The notes below the pieces were generated by a model. It saw nothing but the letters and a program-made list of their open reading frames with translations, did not search any database and was not told the DNA's origin. From positions 496,001-560,000 of the forward strand of contig MAAO01000002.1 in assembly GCA_002163155.1 (NCBI GenBank): a stretch of 64,000 nt of DNA. Direction: 5' to 3'. Origin of the DNA: Halobacteriovorax marinus. Its GTDB lineage: Bacteria > Bdellovibrionota > Bacteriovoracia > Bacteriovoracales > Bacteriovoracaceae. A program made the translations under genes and the position numbers. Position 1 is the first letter of the stretch. Every line of letters begins with the position of its first letter. Positions 1-9,300 of this stretch are shown here, one piece after another.

Positions 1-227
1 TTGTAGTTAATTCCGTGACAAGAGATCAACTCACTCACAGTTCCACCAGCACCTAGTTCTTCCATGAGAAGACGAAAGGGAAAGGCGCAAATATTAGACA
101 TAGGCGCTAAGAGTAGAGGCGAGTCAAATGACACGTTGCCAAGTTTTATAGCGGTACGTCTTTTGATCAACAGGTCGATTTTTTCCTGCAGATCCTTAGA
201 AAATGGTGTAACTTGAGTAATATTCAT
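1..227 (-). CDS. tRNA-dihydrouridine synthase, N-terminal part (runs off the window)
   Basis: The gene starts with ATG on the minus strand at 227 and continues past the left edge, so only about 75 residues are visible. The segment LLLAPMSNICAFPFRLL followed by EELGAGGTVSELIS matches the start of the Dus TIM barrel (family pattern LAPMAGVTDxPFRxL ... GAGLxxTEMVS), where the FMN phosphate and the tRNA uridine site begin. Dus enzymes reduce uridines in tRNA D-loops with FMN and NADPH. It is divergent from the HAD gene with a 54 bp gap. The Dus subclass (A, B or C) cannot be told from this part. Confidence 0.85.
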   Translation of the reverse strand, partial: MNITQVTPFSKDLQEKIDLLIKRRTAIKLGNVSFDSPLLLAPMSNICAFPFRLLMEELGAGGTVSELISCHGINY

Positions 228-281
228 GGCGAATTTTTAACAGAAAGTAACACAATCGAAAAGGTGGACGGGAGTTTTTTT

Positions 282-950
282 ATGCCTAAAGATCCTAGTA
301 TTAAGGGACACATTGTTTTTGATTGTGATGGAACGCTAATTTCTAGCCAAGAGGCTATTTTTAAAGCAATTCAGGTACTTATGAGCGAAACTCTCGAGCG
401 TCCAGTGGATCGCGCTGAAGTTTTAGAGAAGTACACCGCGGATATGGCGCAATTGGCCGCCAGATTTGGACTAGATGTTGAAAATGAAGAGGTGAGAAAT
501 CATCTAATTAAGCGCTGGACTGAGCTTTCTAATCAAAATGAGTTTAGATATGCCCTATTTGAGGGAATTGAAGAGCTTATTTTAAAATTAAGTGAAATGG
601 GGTATAGATTATATGTCTGGACTGCCAGAGACCGTATGAGCACGTTGGCGATTCTTAAATCACTCAATGTGGCCAAGCACTTCTATGAGTTTCGCTGCTT
701 TGATGACACGACTCCAAAACCTCATCCTATGGGATTAGAGGAAATGGTAGGAGAGTTTGATAGATCAAAAACACTTATGATCGGAGACAGCACAACTGAT
801 ATTCAAGGGGCCAAGTCTTTTGGATGTGTTTCTGTGGGAGCGCTTTGGTGTAGCTTTGCTAATGAAGCCTACATGGATGAATTAAATGTTGATTACAAGG
901 CGAGAACGCCTGATGAAATTATAAAAATAGTAGAACAAGTCTATAGTTAG
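282..950 (+). CDS. HAD-superfamily phosphatase (phosphoglycolate phosphatase-like)
   Basis: A cytoplasmic 222-residue HAD hydrolase. Motif I is DCDGTL, with the nucleophile and acid/base aspartates at residues 14 and 16. Motif II is the threonine of VWTARD, a lysine follows in TTPKPHP, and motif IV is GDSTTDI. The long helical insert after motif I is a C1 cap, as in Gph/PGMB-like enzymes. I chose the ATG at 282 because GGACGGGAG lies just upstream. The open frame could begin at a TTG at 213, but that adds a non-homologous N-terminus overlapping the divergent dus gene. It lies 11 nt before ffh and is probably co-transcribed. The substrate is unknown; 2-phosphoglycolate is only a guess. Confidence 0.85.
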   Translation: MPKDPSIKGHIVFDCDGTLISSQEAIFKAIQVLMSETLERPVDRAEVLEKYTADMAQLAARFGLDVENEEVRNHLIKRWTELSNQNEFRYALFEGIEELILKLSEMGYRLYVWTARDRMSTLAILKSLNVAKHFYEFRCFDDTTPKPHPMGLEEMVGEFDRSKTLMIGDSTTDIQGAKSFGCVSVGALWCSFANEAYMDELNVDYKARTPDEIIKIVEQVYS

Positions 951-961
951 AGGATCAAGAG

Positions 962-2392
962 ATGTTTGACAATTTAAGTGAGAAATTTGCAGATGCTTTC
1001 AAGAATATCCAAGGTAAAGGAAAAATTTCTGAAAGCAATATTGAAGACGCCCTAAAGCAAGTGCGAACTGCTCTTTTAGAAGCAGATGTGAACTTTAAGG
1101 TTGTTAAGCAATTCATTAATGCAGTTAAAGAAAAGTCTCTTGGTGAAAAAGTTATTACTGGTGTTAATCCAGAAGAACAATTCATAAAGATTGTTAACGA
1201 CGAACTTGCCACCATTATGGGAACGGCAAATGAAGAAGTTAACTTAGATAGAACTGGAGTGGTTCCGATTTTAATTGTCGGTCTTAACGGACAAGGTAAG
1301 ACAACTTTCTCTGGTAAACTTTCTCTACATTTAACTAAGAAGAAAAATAAGAAAGTTCTCCTTGTGCCTGCCGATACTTTTAGACCAGCCGCCAAGGATC
1401 AACTGATCACTCTTGCAAAGAGTATGGAAATGGACTGGTTTGATTCGGACCTCTCTACTCATCCAAAAACTATTGCTACTGATGCCATGGCCTTTGCCAA
1501 AGAAAATGGTTTTGATGTTGTGATCATCGATACGGCTGGACGTTTACATGTTGACGTTGAGCTGATGGAGCAGATTAAAGAAGTTAGAGAATCTCTTGCT
1601 TCTTTTGATCCTGAAGTTCTCATGGTTGCCGATGCCATGACTGGGCAAGAAGCCGTTAATGTAGCGAAGAGTTTCCATGAAACTGTAAACCTAACAGGTG
1701 TTGTGCTTTCAAAAATGGATTCAGATGCTAGAGGTGGTGCCGCACTTTCAATTAGACACGTAACTGGCGTACCAATTAAATATATCTCTACTGGTGAGAA
1801 GATGAAAGACCTTGAGCTCTTTCACCCTGATCGTCTTGCGGGAAGAATTTTAGATATGGGAGACGTTGTTTCTCTTGTAGAAAAAGCCGAAGAAGTCATT
1901 GATCAAAAAGATGCCGAAGACATGATGAAGAACCTTGAAAAAGGAAAATTCACAGTTGAGGATTTCTTAAAGCAAATGGATATGATGAAGAACTTAGGTT
2001 CTATGGGATCAATTTTAAAAATGATTCCTGGTATGGGTGGAATGATGAGACAAATTGGTGATCTCTCTCCAGCTGAAGATGAAATGACTCGTATGCGAGT
2101 GATCATCAATTCAATGACTAAGAAAGAAAGACAAGATTATAAAGTCGTCAAAGAATCTCGTATCACAAGAATCGCAGGTGGTTCAGGAACAACTGAATCA
2201 CAGGTGAAAGACTTCCTCGCAAAATTCCGTCAAATGGAAAAAATGATGGGAGGAATGATGCAGATGATGAAAGGTGGCGGAATGCCTGGAATGGCAGGTG
2301 GAGCGCCTGGTGGAATGCCGGGGATGCCTGGTATGGGTAAGCCTAAGAAACCTCGTAAGAAAGGTGGAAAGTGGGGTGGAGGTTTCTTCTAG
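962..2392 (+). CDS. ffh: Signal recognition particle GTPase Ffh
   Basis: This 476-residue protein binds SRP RNA and signal peptides of nascent inner-membrane proteins and docks with FtsY. The N domain (about 1-90) is followed by the G domain with P-loop GLNGQGKTT (near residue 107), DTAGR and a DARGGAAL motif. The C-terminal M domain (about 310-440) has methionine-rich helices and the RNA-binding stretch RITRIAGGSG. Length is slightly above the usual 450, with a Met/Gly tail (GGMPGMPGM) ending in a basic KPKKPRKKGG segment. The guanine-specificity motif reads LSKMDSDARGG instead of the common TKLDGDARGG. The SRP RNA gene is not visible nearby. Confidence 0.97.
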   Translation: MFDNLSEKFADAFKNIQGKGKISESNIEDALKQVRTALLEADVNFKVVKQFINAVKEKSLGEKVITGVNPEEQFIKIVNDELATIMGTANEEVNLDRTGVVPILIVGLNGQGKTTFSGKLSLHLTKKKNKKVLLVPADTFRPAAKDQLITLAKSMEMDWFDSDLSTHPKTIATDAMAFAKENGFDVVIIDTAGRLHVDVELMEQIKEVRESLASFDPEVLMVADAMTGQEAVNVAKSFHETVNLTGVVLSKMDSDARGGAALSIRHVTGVPIKYISTGEKMKDLELFHPDRLAGRILDMGDVVSLVEKAEEVIDQKDAEDMMKNLEKGKFTVEDFLKQMDMMKNLGSMGSILKMIPGMGGMMRQIGDLSPAEDEMTRMRVIINSMTKKERQDYKVVKESRITRIAGGSGTTESQVKDFLAKFRQMEKMMGGMMQMMKGGGMPGMAGGAPGGMPGMPGMGKPKKPRKKGGKWGGGFF

Positions 2393-2421
2393 AAACCCCA
2401 TCTAGTTCCCAAAAGAAACTA

Positions 2422-3774
2422 CTAGTGCTCTTCTATTACTTTGAGAAGGGCATTGAATGGTGTCTTAAAATTCCCTGAAGAGAAATTCGCTTCAAGGTCT
2501 TCAACTAGTAGGTGCTTCTCAGTTGGATAATCATGAAAGTACATGAAGTGAGCGGTTCTAAGCGCTAGAATAAAGATACAGCTTAGAGGAGAGATCCTAA
2601 TCGCCGCCAATGATCTTGGAAAACCTGATCCATTACCTTTTTCATGATGCTCAAGAATAATATTTTTTACATCACTAGAAATAATTTTCATCTCATCTAC
2701 AAACTTACAAGCTTCCAGCATATGATCTGAAACGATTTGCTTATCGTCCATAGAGAGGTCATGAAAATCTTTGCCGTCTTTGTCGATGATTTCTGAGAGC
2801 TCACCCTTCTCGATAAAGAGATCGTGCAAGAAAGCTGCGAAGGTGAGTTTCTCCACATGCTGTACATTTGAATAACTCGTATTCTTACAAATGAGATAAG
2901 CGATATGTACCGTCAGTAATGTGTGTCCAACTTGATAACCTTTATTCTTGTAGAATTTATTTAAAAGGCCATTCATTTCCGGGTTACGGGAGAGTTGTTT
3001 AACACTATTGACGACAAATTTATTCACATAATTTTTTTGTTCTTCATTAATACCTAAGTGGTGAAGAGAATTATGAACAACTTCGTAGCCTAGTGCCCCG
3101 ACAGTTATAATTTCAGAAAAACTTCCCGTGGCATCAATATCGCGAGACATTTTATTAAGTAGGTTATTCATAAAAGGTTGGAAATCTTTTTCTTCTAGGT
3201 AAGCGAAGACTTCACCTTTTTGAATATATTTTTCTAATTGGGACTTCTCTGTGAGATCGCCTTCATGAATAATTTTAATGAATTTTCCACTACCAACTTT
3301 TAAAAAGATATTTGTATTTTCATTGAGAAATTTAATAAGAAAATCAATTTTAACTCTCTTATAATCAAAAGAATCAATATTTGTAGAAGGCTTATCAATC
3401 TCTTCCCCTAGACCCTGTTTGACACTCTCGATGAGCAGTTCTTCGTCTACAGGTTTTTGAACGTAGGAATTTAGAAGATTACAATTTAGCCATTCAAGAA
3501 TCGACTCATCAAAGTCTTCATAGAATTCACTCGTGCACATAACAAAAGGTAGGTTCTTATTTTCAACATTGTACTTTAGAAGATCGCCACCAGTACCATT
3601 GGGCATATTGAAATCAGAAACGATTACTTCAATCGCTTCATCGCTCTCAAGTAATTTTATTGCCTCGTTGCCACTCGTGGCCCTGATAATCTCATTATCA
3701 AACTCTGATTCAAATAAAATTTCTAATATATCTAGAATATCGGGTTCGTCGTCGACGATGAGTACTTTCTTCAT
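2422..3774 (-). CDS. Response regulator with C-terminal HD-GYP-like domain
   Basis: A 450-residue cytoplasmic signalling protein. A receiver domain (about 1-125) has the acidic pair DDE, phospho-acceptor in VSDFNMPNG, and the conserved lysine in YVQKPV. A middle domain (about 140-215) contains a KGEVFAYLEEKDF segment shared with the protein at 20156-21505. The C-terminal HD domain has FLHD, a downstream DHMLEA histidine and HHEKGNGSGFP, a variant of the HD-GYP signature HHExxDGxGYP. The usual HDxGK is HDLFI here, so c-di-GMP phosphodiesterase activity is possible but not assured. It is convergent with ffh and divergent from the related gene at 3890. It is one of three related proteins in the window. 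Confidence 0.85.
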   Translation of the reverse strand: MKKVLIVDDEPDILDILEILFESEFDNEIIRATSGNEAIKLLESDEAIEVIVSDFNMPNGTGGDLLKYNVENKNLPFVMCTSEFYEDFDESILEWLNCNLLNSYVQKPVDEELLIESVKQGLGEEIDKPSTNIDSFDYKRVKIDFLIKFLNENTNIFLKVGSGKFIKIIHEGDLTEKSQLEKYIQKGEVFAYLEEKDFQPFMNNLLNKMSRDIDATGSFSEIITVGALGYEVVHNSLHHLGINEEQKNYVNKFVVNSVKQLSRNPEMNGLLNKFYKNKGYQVGHTLLTVHIAYLICKNTSYSNVQHVEKLTFAAFLHDLFIEKGELSEIIDKDGKDFHDLSMDDKQIVSDHMLEACKFVDEMKIISSDVKNIILEHHEKGNGSGFPRSLAAIRISPLSCIFILALRTAHFMYFHDYPTEKHLLVEDLEANFSSGNFKTPFNALLKVIEEH

Positions 3775-3889
3775 AGGGGATATGATACCTGCCTTTGAAT
3801 GTTATTGTAAAATTACCTACTTAATGGGCAATTATTGTAGATATTTTTATCATTGCTGCCTATAATTAGAGTCTGAATAAGGGTGATTT

Positions 3890-5233
3890 ATGGCCAATAA
3901 AATTAAAGTTCTATTCTATGAGCCAAGGCTAGACTTTCTCCACGTCTATTGTCTAAATATCATGGTCTATACCGACGCTAAAATCATCATTTGTAGCGAT
4001 CAGGAAGAAGCTTTAGCGATCTGTGCCGAAGAGGATTTAGACTTTATTATCATTAATAATTCAAGCAAGAAGAATAAGAAAAAAGACATTTCTTATCACC
4101 TAAATAATTCCATCAAGCATAGTGCGAAAAGGCCCAACGTACTCCTGATCGGAGGGGCAAAGTGTGACTATGAAAATTTTGAAGTCAAGGCCTCGGACTC
4201 TAGTTTAAAAGATATTATCAAGTTTATCGCTAGTCATGCGCAGATTACTGCAAAAGAGATGTCTGAACTATGGACCAAGAAATACTATCCCATTCCCATT
4301 CACTACTTACTTCCGGGATGGCAAACCACCAAAAATCTCTACGAAGTGGAAGAGCCAATAAATATTGGAAAACCTACTGTGCGAGCGGGCGAGATTATTC
4401 AAAACTCTCTCTTAGAAGAATACCGTAAAGAGGGAAGAGAGAACCTCTACGTAAATTCTGCGGGTCGCTTAGATCTTGTGAATTCCTTTTCAAGTAGTAT
4501 TTTGGAAACTCTTAGTCCTGATAGTGGAATTGATATTAGAAGAAGAAATTTAGAAACTTCTAATGCCTATGAAATGGTTTCTGAGCAAGTGAGATCTATT
4601 GGTGTGACTGAGACTAGTTTGGAGTTGGCAAAAGCCTCAATCACCTCCATGGAGAAAATGATTGATGAATTAGGCAGTATGAAAGCTCTCTACGAACAGC
4701 TCAGAGAGGATGAACTCTCTTTGCGTTATCGTCACGGACTCGTTACAGCTTTTGTCGCCACTCATCTCTTAAATCAGACTGATTGGGGACATAAGCAGCA
4801 ACGCGAGTTGATCACATATATGGCCTTCTTTCACGACATGGTCTTAACAGAAGATTACATGCTTAAATTTGAACACGATAAAGATGTGATGGATTCTGAT
4901 CTACCGGATATTGAAAAATCAATTATTGTGAATCACGCAAGACTAGCTGCTAAAATTATTTCGAGTACTAAGGGATTTCCTAGTGGTTTAGATGTTCTTA
5001 TTAAACAACATCACGGTTGTAAAATGGGAGATAGTCTACACAAAATCTCCATGAACGTTTCCCCTTTGGCGATTATATTTGTTCTAAGTGAGGAGTGGAC
5101 TAATCTCTCTCTTGAAGCGGAAGAATTAGGGAAGAGCTACACCAAAGACAAAATCATTCGCTACCTAAAGAGAAAGTACGAATTTCCAAACTTCATGAAG
5201 CTCATCCATCTCCTCGACCAACTCAACATCTAA
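3890..5233 (+). CDS. Degenerate receiver plus HD-domain protein, HD-GYP relative
   Basis: A 447-residue protein with the same three-part plan as the gene at 2422-3774 but strongly diverged. The N-terminal 115 residues look like a receiver fold (KIKVLFYEP ... DLDFIIINN), yet the phosphorylatable aspartate context has become IIINNSSKK, so phosphorylation is unlikely. The middle part (about 150-215) resembles the linker domain of its relatives. The C-terminal part keeps FFHDMVLTED and NHARLAAKII, but the GYP region is reduced to QHHGCKMGDSLH. It is probably a non-catalytic binding or docking version. Its stop codon TAA is the first three bases of the tandem REP-like repeat, so the RAYT element abuts the gene end exactly. 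Confidence 0.65.
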   Translation: MANKIKVLFYEPRLDFLHVYCLNIMVYTDAKIIICSDQEEALAICAEEDLDFIIINNSSKKNKKKDISYHLNNSIKHSAKRPNVLLIGGAKCDYENFEVKASDSSLKDIIKFIASHAQITAKEMSELWTKKYYPIPIHYLLPGWQTTKNLYEVEEPINIGKPTVRAGEIIQNSLLEEYRKEGRENLYVNSAGRLDLVNSFSSSILETLSPDSGIDIRRRNLETSNAYEMVSEQVRSIGVTETSLELAKASITSMEKMIDELGSMKALYEQLREDELSLRYRHGLVTAFVATHLLNQTDWGHKQQRELITYMAFFHDMVLTEDYMLKFEHDKDVMDSDLPDIEKSIIVNHARLAAKIISSTKGFPSGLDVLIKQHHGCKMGDSLHKISMNVSPLAIIFVLSEEWTNLSLEAEELGKSYTKDKIIRYLKRKYEFPNFMKLIHLLDQLNI

Positions 5234-5290
5234 TAGGTACGCGGTTACTTTTCGTGATTCTAATAGGTACGCGGTTACTTTTCGAGATTT
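5231..5290. repeat. Tandem pair of 30 bp REP-like repeats
   Basis: The units at 5231-5260 and 5261-5290 differ at only two positions. The shared core is AATAGGTACGCGGTTACTTT followed by TCG. GTAC-GCG-GT(T)AC inside it can fold into a short hairpin with one bulged T, which fits the small-hairpin style of REP sequences. An inverted copy lies at 6340-6362, beyond the transposase gene. Confidence 0.85.
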
Positions 5291-5297
5291 TAATCAA

Positions 5298-5921
5298 TTA
5301 ACCTTTTGGATTATCTAAAATATTTCGATGAAAGGTAGAGATATTGTTACTGGCCATAAATCTCTCTTTCTTTAAAGACTTCCTTAAAATGGAATCAAAG
5401 TCGTCTCCACACAATTTTTCAATCCACTCTTTTTCCTCAAAGTAATTAATGTGTGGTCTATGATTTAAAACGCGAGACACCTCATCTGTGAAATTAAGCG
5501 AGCTGAAAGGATACCTCTTACATGTATCTATAATTTGCGCCCTCACAGGATTTTGATAAATATAACGGTAAACATTTAGAAGATAATTTGAGTTATCAAC
5601 GATGGACCACTTATAGCGATTACTAAAACGGTGATTAATGGTTTTAGATTTCTTAGAAATTAACTTCGCTAATTTTGAATTAAAGAATCTCATGAATTGA
5701 TCAATATCTTCTCCCGGAGTTGAAAGAAGTAGATGATAGTGATTTCCCATCAGTACGAAGCAATGGATTTCTACAGGAACTTTTTCAATTGCATATTTTA
5801 GACTCTCTATTGAGAAGTCCCAAACAGCATAGAGAGGGATTCCAAACCAGCACTTATTATTAGTTCTGGAAGTTACGTGATAGGGAAATTTATTTTGTCG
5901 AATAAGTTTTCTTCTTGTCAT
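5298..5921 (-). CDS. REP-associated tyrosine transposase (RAYT, Y1/HUH family)
   Basis: A 207-residue single-strand DNA transposase of the IS200-like/TnpA_REP superfamily. The HUH motif is His-Tyr-His at residues 61-63 within MGNHYHLLLS. The tyrosine helix is YRYIYQNPVRA (about 118-128), where the catalytic tyrosine attacks DNA. Length and the NPVRA segment match RAYT proteins rather than IS200 TnpA. Repeats with a common 20 bp core flank the gene, two tandem on the downstream side and one inverted about 420 bp upstream, as expected for REP/BIME sequences served by this enzyme. The frame is intact. Confidence 0.88.
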   Translation of the reverse strand: MTRRKLIRQNKFPYHVTSRTNNKCWFGIPLYAVWDFSIESLKYAIEKVPVEIHCFVLMGNHYHLLLSTPGEDIDQFMRFFNSKLAKLISKKSKTINHRFSNRYKWSIVDNSNYLLNVYRYIYQNPVRAQIIDTCKRYPFSSLNFTDEVSRVLNHRPHINYFEEKEWIEKLCGDDFDSILRKSLKKERFMASNNISTFHRNILDNPKG

Positions 5922-6031
5922 GAGGTATATCTGCCAGAAGAAACCATTTAAAACAAAATTCTAAGAGAGATTTATAAAAATAATTCACTTATGAACATTT
6001 TTGTTTGTTTAATTCGTCTTTTCAAAAGTGA

Positions 6032-6037
6032 ATTATA
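6032..6037 (-). promoter_or_regulatory. Extended -10 promoter candidate for the RAYT gene
   Basis: Read on the minus strand the sequence is TTGATATAATTC: a perfect TATAAT preceded by TG one base away, an extended -10. No good -35 is visible. A start near 6025 would give a leader of about 100 nt before the transposase ATG at 5921. Confidence 0.4.
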
Positions 6038-6055
6038 TCAAATGGAATTGTCTTT

Positions 6056-6084
6056 TTGTGTTTATCTGAATGCCATTTTAGAGT
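6056..6084 (+). promoter_or_regulatory. Promoter candidate for the toxin-like ORF
   Basis: TTGTGT at 6056-6061 and TAGAGT at 6079-6084 are separated by 17 bp. Both hexamers match the consensus only partly. Transcription would begin near 6091, so the RNA 5' end would coincide with the 5' arm of the long hairpin that covers the toxin start. Confidence 0.3.
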
Positions 6085-6090
6085 AGATAA

Positions 6091-6162
6091 ATGAAGTCCT
6101 CAGTTTTCTCTTTGCCTCAATGAAGAGGCCCTTGCAAAAGGAGAGGTCATGGAGGACTTCAT
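6091..6162 (+). promoter_or_regulatory. Long hairpin masking the ribosome-binding site of the toxin-like ORF
   Basis: The 11-base arm ATGAAGTCCTC (6091-6101) is perfectly complementary to GAGGACTTCAT (6152-6162), which are codons 2 onward of the small ORF. Inside, TCTC and TTTGC near 6107-6115 can pair with GCAAA and GAGA in 6134-6144, covering the AAAGGAGAGG Shine-Dalgarno. Self-sequestration of the start region is a known trait of type I toxin mRNAs such as tisB and zorO. Confidence 0.55.
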
Positions 6163-6229
6163 AAGGGTGATTACGATAATCATTCTTTGTTTGCAGCTGA
6201 TAACTGCGATCATTGAATTATTAAAGTGA
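6149..6229 (+). CDS. Candidate type I toxin-like hydrophobic small protein, 26 residues
   Basis: The ORF starts with ATG at 6149, five nt or less from a strong AAAGGAGAGG ribosome site, and ends at TGA 6227-6229. The product begins MEDFIRVI, continues TIIILCLQLITAIIE and ends LLK: a charged N-terminus, one continuous hydrophobic helix and a C-terminal lysine. This layout and length recall TisB, ZorO, DinQ and ShoB of E. coli, which insert into the inner membrane and dissipate the membrane potential. The start lies inside a long hairpin and a strong hairpin follows the stop. The antitoxin RNA was not identified. A non-toxic membrane microprotein or chance ORF remains possible. Confidence 0.5.
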   Translation: MEDFIRVITIIILCLQLITAIIELLK

Positions 6230-6235
6230 TCTTTA

Positions 6236-6261
6236 GGGCCAAGTGTAATAGCACTTGGTCC
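6236..6261 (+). terminator. Strong hairpin just after the toxin-like ORF
   Basis: The arms GGGCCAAGTG (6236-6245) and CACTTGGTCC (6252-6261) form a 10 bp stem with one G-T pair and a six-base loop. It lies seven bases after the stop codon. There is no long T-run after it, so it may terminate weakly or protect the RNA 3' end. Confidence 0.5.
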
Positions 6262-6339
6262 ACCTTATGAATTTTAGCATGGAAAAATTGTACAAATCAA
6301 TTTAATTCACAGTCTAAGGACTTTAAGTAATTAGAATAA

Positions 6340-6362
6340 CGAAAAGTAACCGCGTACCTTTT
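6340..6362. repeat. Inverted copy of the REP-like repeat
   Basis: CGAAAAGTAACCGCGTACCT (6340-6359) is the exact reverse complement of 20 bases of the repeats at 5231-5290, so the transposase and toxin-like ORF lie between oppositely oriented copies. It ends 10 bp before the stop codon of the giant fibre gene. Confidence 0.85.
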
Positions 6363-6372
6363 AGCCTTTTAG

Positions 6373-9300
6373 TTAGTTAACCGTGTAACTCACATCTGAT
6401 TCAGTGAACGTTGGACTATCACCACCACCATGAATGATTTCAATATCAATTAATGGATGGACAATACTTGTTACATTGAAAGTAAGTACATAACCTTGGC
6501 CACTCACTGTTAAGACAGGGGAGGCTACTGCTCCTGAAGCACTATTAACTGAAAGCACATGGGCTGAAATAGCATTATTGTGGTAGAAGCGACCCTCAAA
6601 GTGTCCACCACCACCGGCACCAGAAATATGAACTTTATAGATCACACTTTTCCAAGTTGATGCCGTAACACTTACGACTATATTTCCTGAATATGTTCCT
6701 ACTTTATTCCAAAGTTTATTAATCTTTACCGCACCACCATCATTAGTATTGTGAAGCTTTGTACTGGCGTCAGCTGTCTTAATATCTAGAGTCGCAGCAG
6801 GTGCATTACCTCCAATTCCAACTCTACCATTTGTATCAATTCGCATTGCTTCTGCAACATTTCCTGGAGCAGTAGTGGTTATTCCTGTACCAAAGGATAT
6901 TCCACCATCGTTACCGGTTCCATTGAATTGCATGTAACCCATCCAAGTTGAATCAATTTTTTCTTGAATCCTTGTACCTGCACTGTTCCAAACGGAACCT
7001 GCAGAAGTTCTGATTTGTCTGATATCTAGGAAGTTATTGTTTCCATTATGACTACTGAATCTTGCCATTTCGACTACGTTGTTTAGAGTAGTCCCTAAAC
7101 TAGGTGCTACTACTTCTAACTGTGCATCAGGGGTTGTTGTTCCTATTCCCACATTTCCATTGGTATTTATTATCATTTCAGGAGTACCACTTCCACTTTC
7201 ATTTACACCAAAACTGATAGGGTGGTTAGTATCAGTTATAATCTCAAGTCCAGCGGTTGGAGATGTGAAGTATCTCTGAGCACCTTCAGCTGATTGGATG
7301 ACAGATTCAACATTCGTAGTAGTAGACTTTATTCTACCTGCAGCGTTAGTTGCAGTAGCGTCGTGTACATGAAATAGACCGCTTGGTGAAGTTGTTCCAA
7401 TTGCGACTCTTCCACCATTTCTATTTAAAACTAGTGACTGTGCAACTGATTCAGCATTGTTGGTCGCTTCTATAAAAGAATATTGTTCAACTCCAGATTC
7501 CCAGCGCGCACCTAGAATCAATTTTTGATCTGTTTGTTGAATCTTTACTTTTGCTTCATCTGTTATAGCATTATCATCTCTTACATGGAGTCTGGTGTTG
7601 GCTTCTGGAGCAATAATTCCAACCCCTACATTACCAGAAGCATCAATATTAATTCCGTTCGTACCACCATTACCAACTAGTGTATTGGTCGCAAGATCTA
7701 GTTTTTGAGTTGCTGTATGACTACCGAGGTTATCAGCGGCACCGCCACCACTTCCTCCTGAAATTAAAAATCCATAGGCATTAGTAAATAGGGTTGAGTT
7801 GTATAAATTTATGGTAGAACCTGAAGACTGTCTGGTTGCAAATTCTAGATAATCAGAAGTCCCATTTAAATAAATGACAGCAGATATTTTAACATTAGGA
7901 TACATTCCTCCTGTTGTCACACCAGACGCGAGAGATGCTTTTACTCCTGAACCATTTTTTAAAATCCAGGCATAGGGATTATTCCAACCCGTTATCGCCG
8001 AATATAAAATATCCGCATGAACGTAGTAGTAACCAGCAGTCGTCGGTTGAAAGCGGTCATTGGTCATATCAAAAGCACTGGCAGTATCATATTCTTCAAT
8101 GTTGAAATTAATTTTTGTTGTCGTCGAAGTTGGAATGGCCTGACCCGAAGTCGCTGCCACACTAAATGAAACATTTGTATTTGAACTGAGTCCAATCCAG
8201 GTTGTTCCATCGTAGTACATCATCTTCTTAGTCGCAGTATTGTAATAAGTTTGCCCGGCTGTTCCTGGGCCAGGGTCAGCTGCGAGTTGTGGAATATTGA
8301 CTCCATTCGTTGAAGCAAAATCTAAATTGGCAACAGTCACAGTGTTCGCTGCGAGATCAGTTCCTGTTACTGATCCATCATTTATTTCATCACTTGTCAC
8401 AGCACTGGTTGCAATTTCTGTTGCAGTCACGGAATCTGTAGTAAGTGATCCACCACTACCGGCACCAATTTTCACAATAGATAAAAAATTTGCTGCAGAA
8501 GTTGCATGAAGAGTTCTTGCCACAGTATCACCGTTATAGCCGACAATTTTTACAACTTGGCCAGCTGTTAATCGTAAAACAGTTGATAAACTCTCTGTTA
8601 GTGTCGCGGAAGCCGCTCCTGCATAATTTCCATTTCGTATAACTTCACTTCCATCAACAAATAATGAAAGAAGAACTCTCTTACCATCTACTAATGTATT
8701 CACTCTAATTGTAGAAGAAATTTGATAGAGACCAGCTTCTGGAGCAGTCCATTCACCTGTACTTGAATTGTAAGCAGAGTTTGAATCTTCATCTACTACA
8801 TTAAATTTAATGTCTTCAAAAGTTGAAGCAGTTAAAGACTGTGAGTTGTTATTTGATGCTCTAAAGTATACTTCACTTCCTGCGCTACTACTTGTGGCTC
8901 CATTAAGTAAAGTGAATCCCATATAAGCGTAACCGGATCCAAGAATATCTCTTCCTGATGATCCACGTGTCACAGCAATTTTATCGCCACTACTTAAATT
9001 TAGCATGACTGAAAAAGATTCGTCTGGTGAGCAGGCCGCTGTACAACTTGAAAGATCGATATCGACAATTTCATTGATTGAGTATGAAGGGGAGTCTGGA
9101 TTGATGACATAATCAAAGAGGACTCTTGAACTTCCTGTGGCTATACTTTTTAAATGTACGTTTAAGAGATAAAGTCCCGCTTCAGGAGCCACGAACCAAC
9201 CCTTAGATGAATCAAAGATTCCATCAGCGTCACTTAATATTCTACCGTTTAATGTTCCAGTTTCTGAATAGCTTGATCCAATTCTTCGACTCGATAATCC

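Larger units (their letters stand above)
5231..6362. mobile_element. REP/RAYT-type element bounded by repeats
   Basis: The element consists of two tandem 30 bp repeats on the left, an HUH tyrosine transposase gene, a 418 bp non-coding half carrying a toxin-like small ORF, and one inverted copy of the repeat core on the right. The boundaries are inferred from the repeats: the left one coincides with the stop codon of the upstream gene, and the right one lies 10 bp from the end of the giant fibre gene. RAYT enzymes are normally domesticated single-copy genes that spread short REP sequences, so this may be a REP-forming locus rather than an autonomous transposon. Confidence 0.6.

Noticed and set aside
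955-1395. 146-codon frame antisense to ffh
   Set aside because: It is a shadow of the strongly conserved ffh coding region and has no ribosome site or family match.
5231-5290. Tandem 30 bp repeats as a CRISPR array
   Set aside because: Only two units, directly adjacent with no spacer, and an inverted copy beside a RAYT gene; no cas genes.
6091-6164. Two short overlapping frames (MKSSVFSLPQ and MKRPLQKERS...) upstream of the toxin-like ORF as genes
   Set aside because: No ribosome sites of their own; they may at most act as leader ORFs that open the hairpin.
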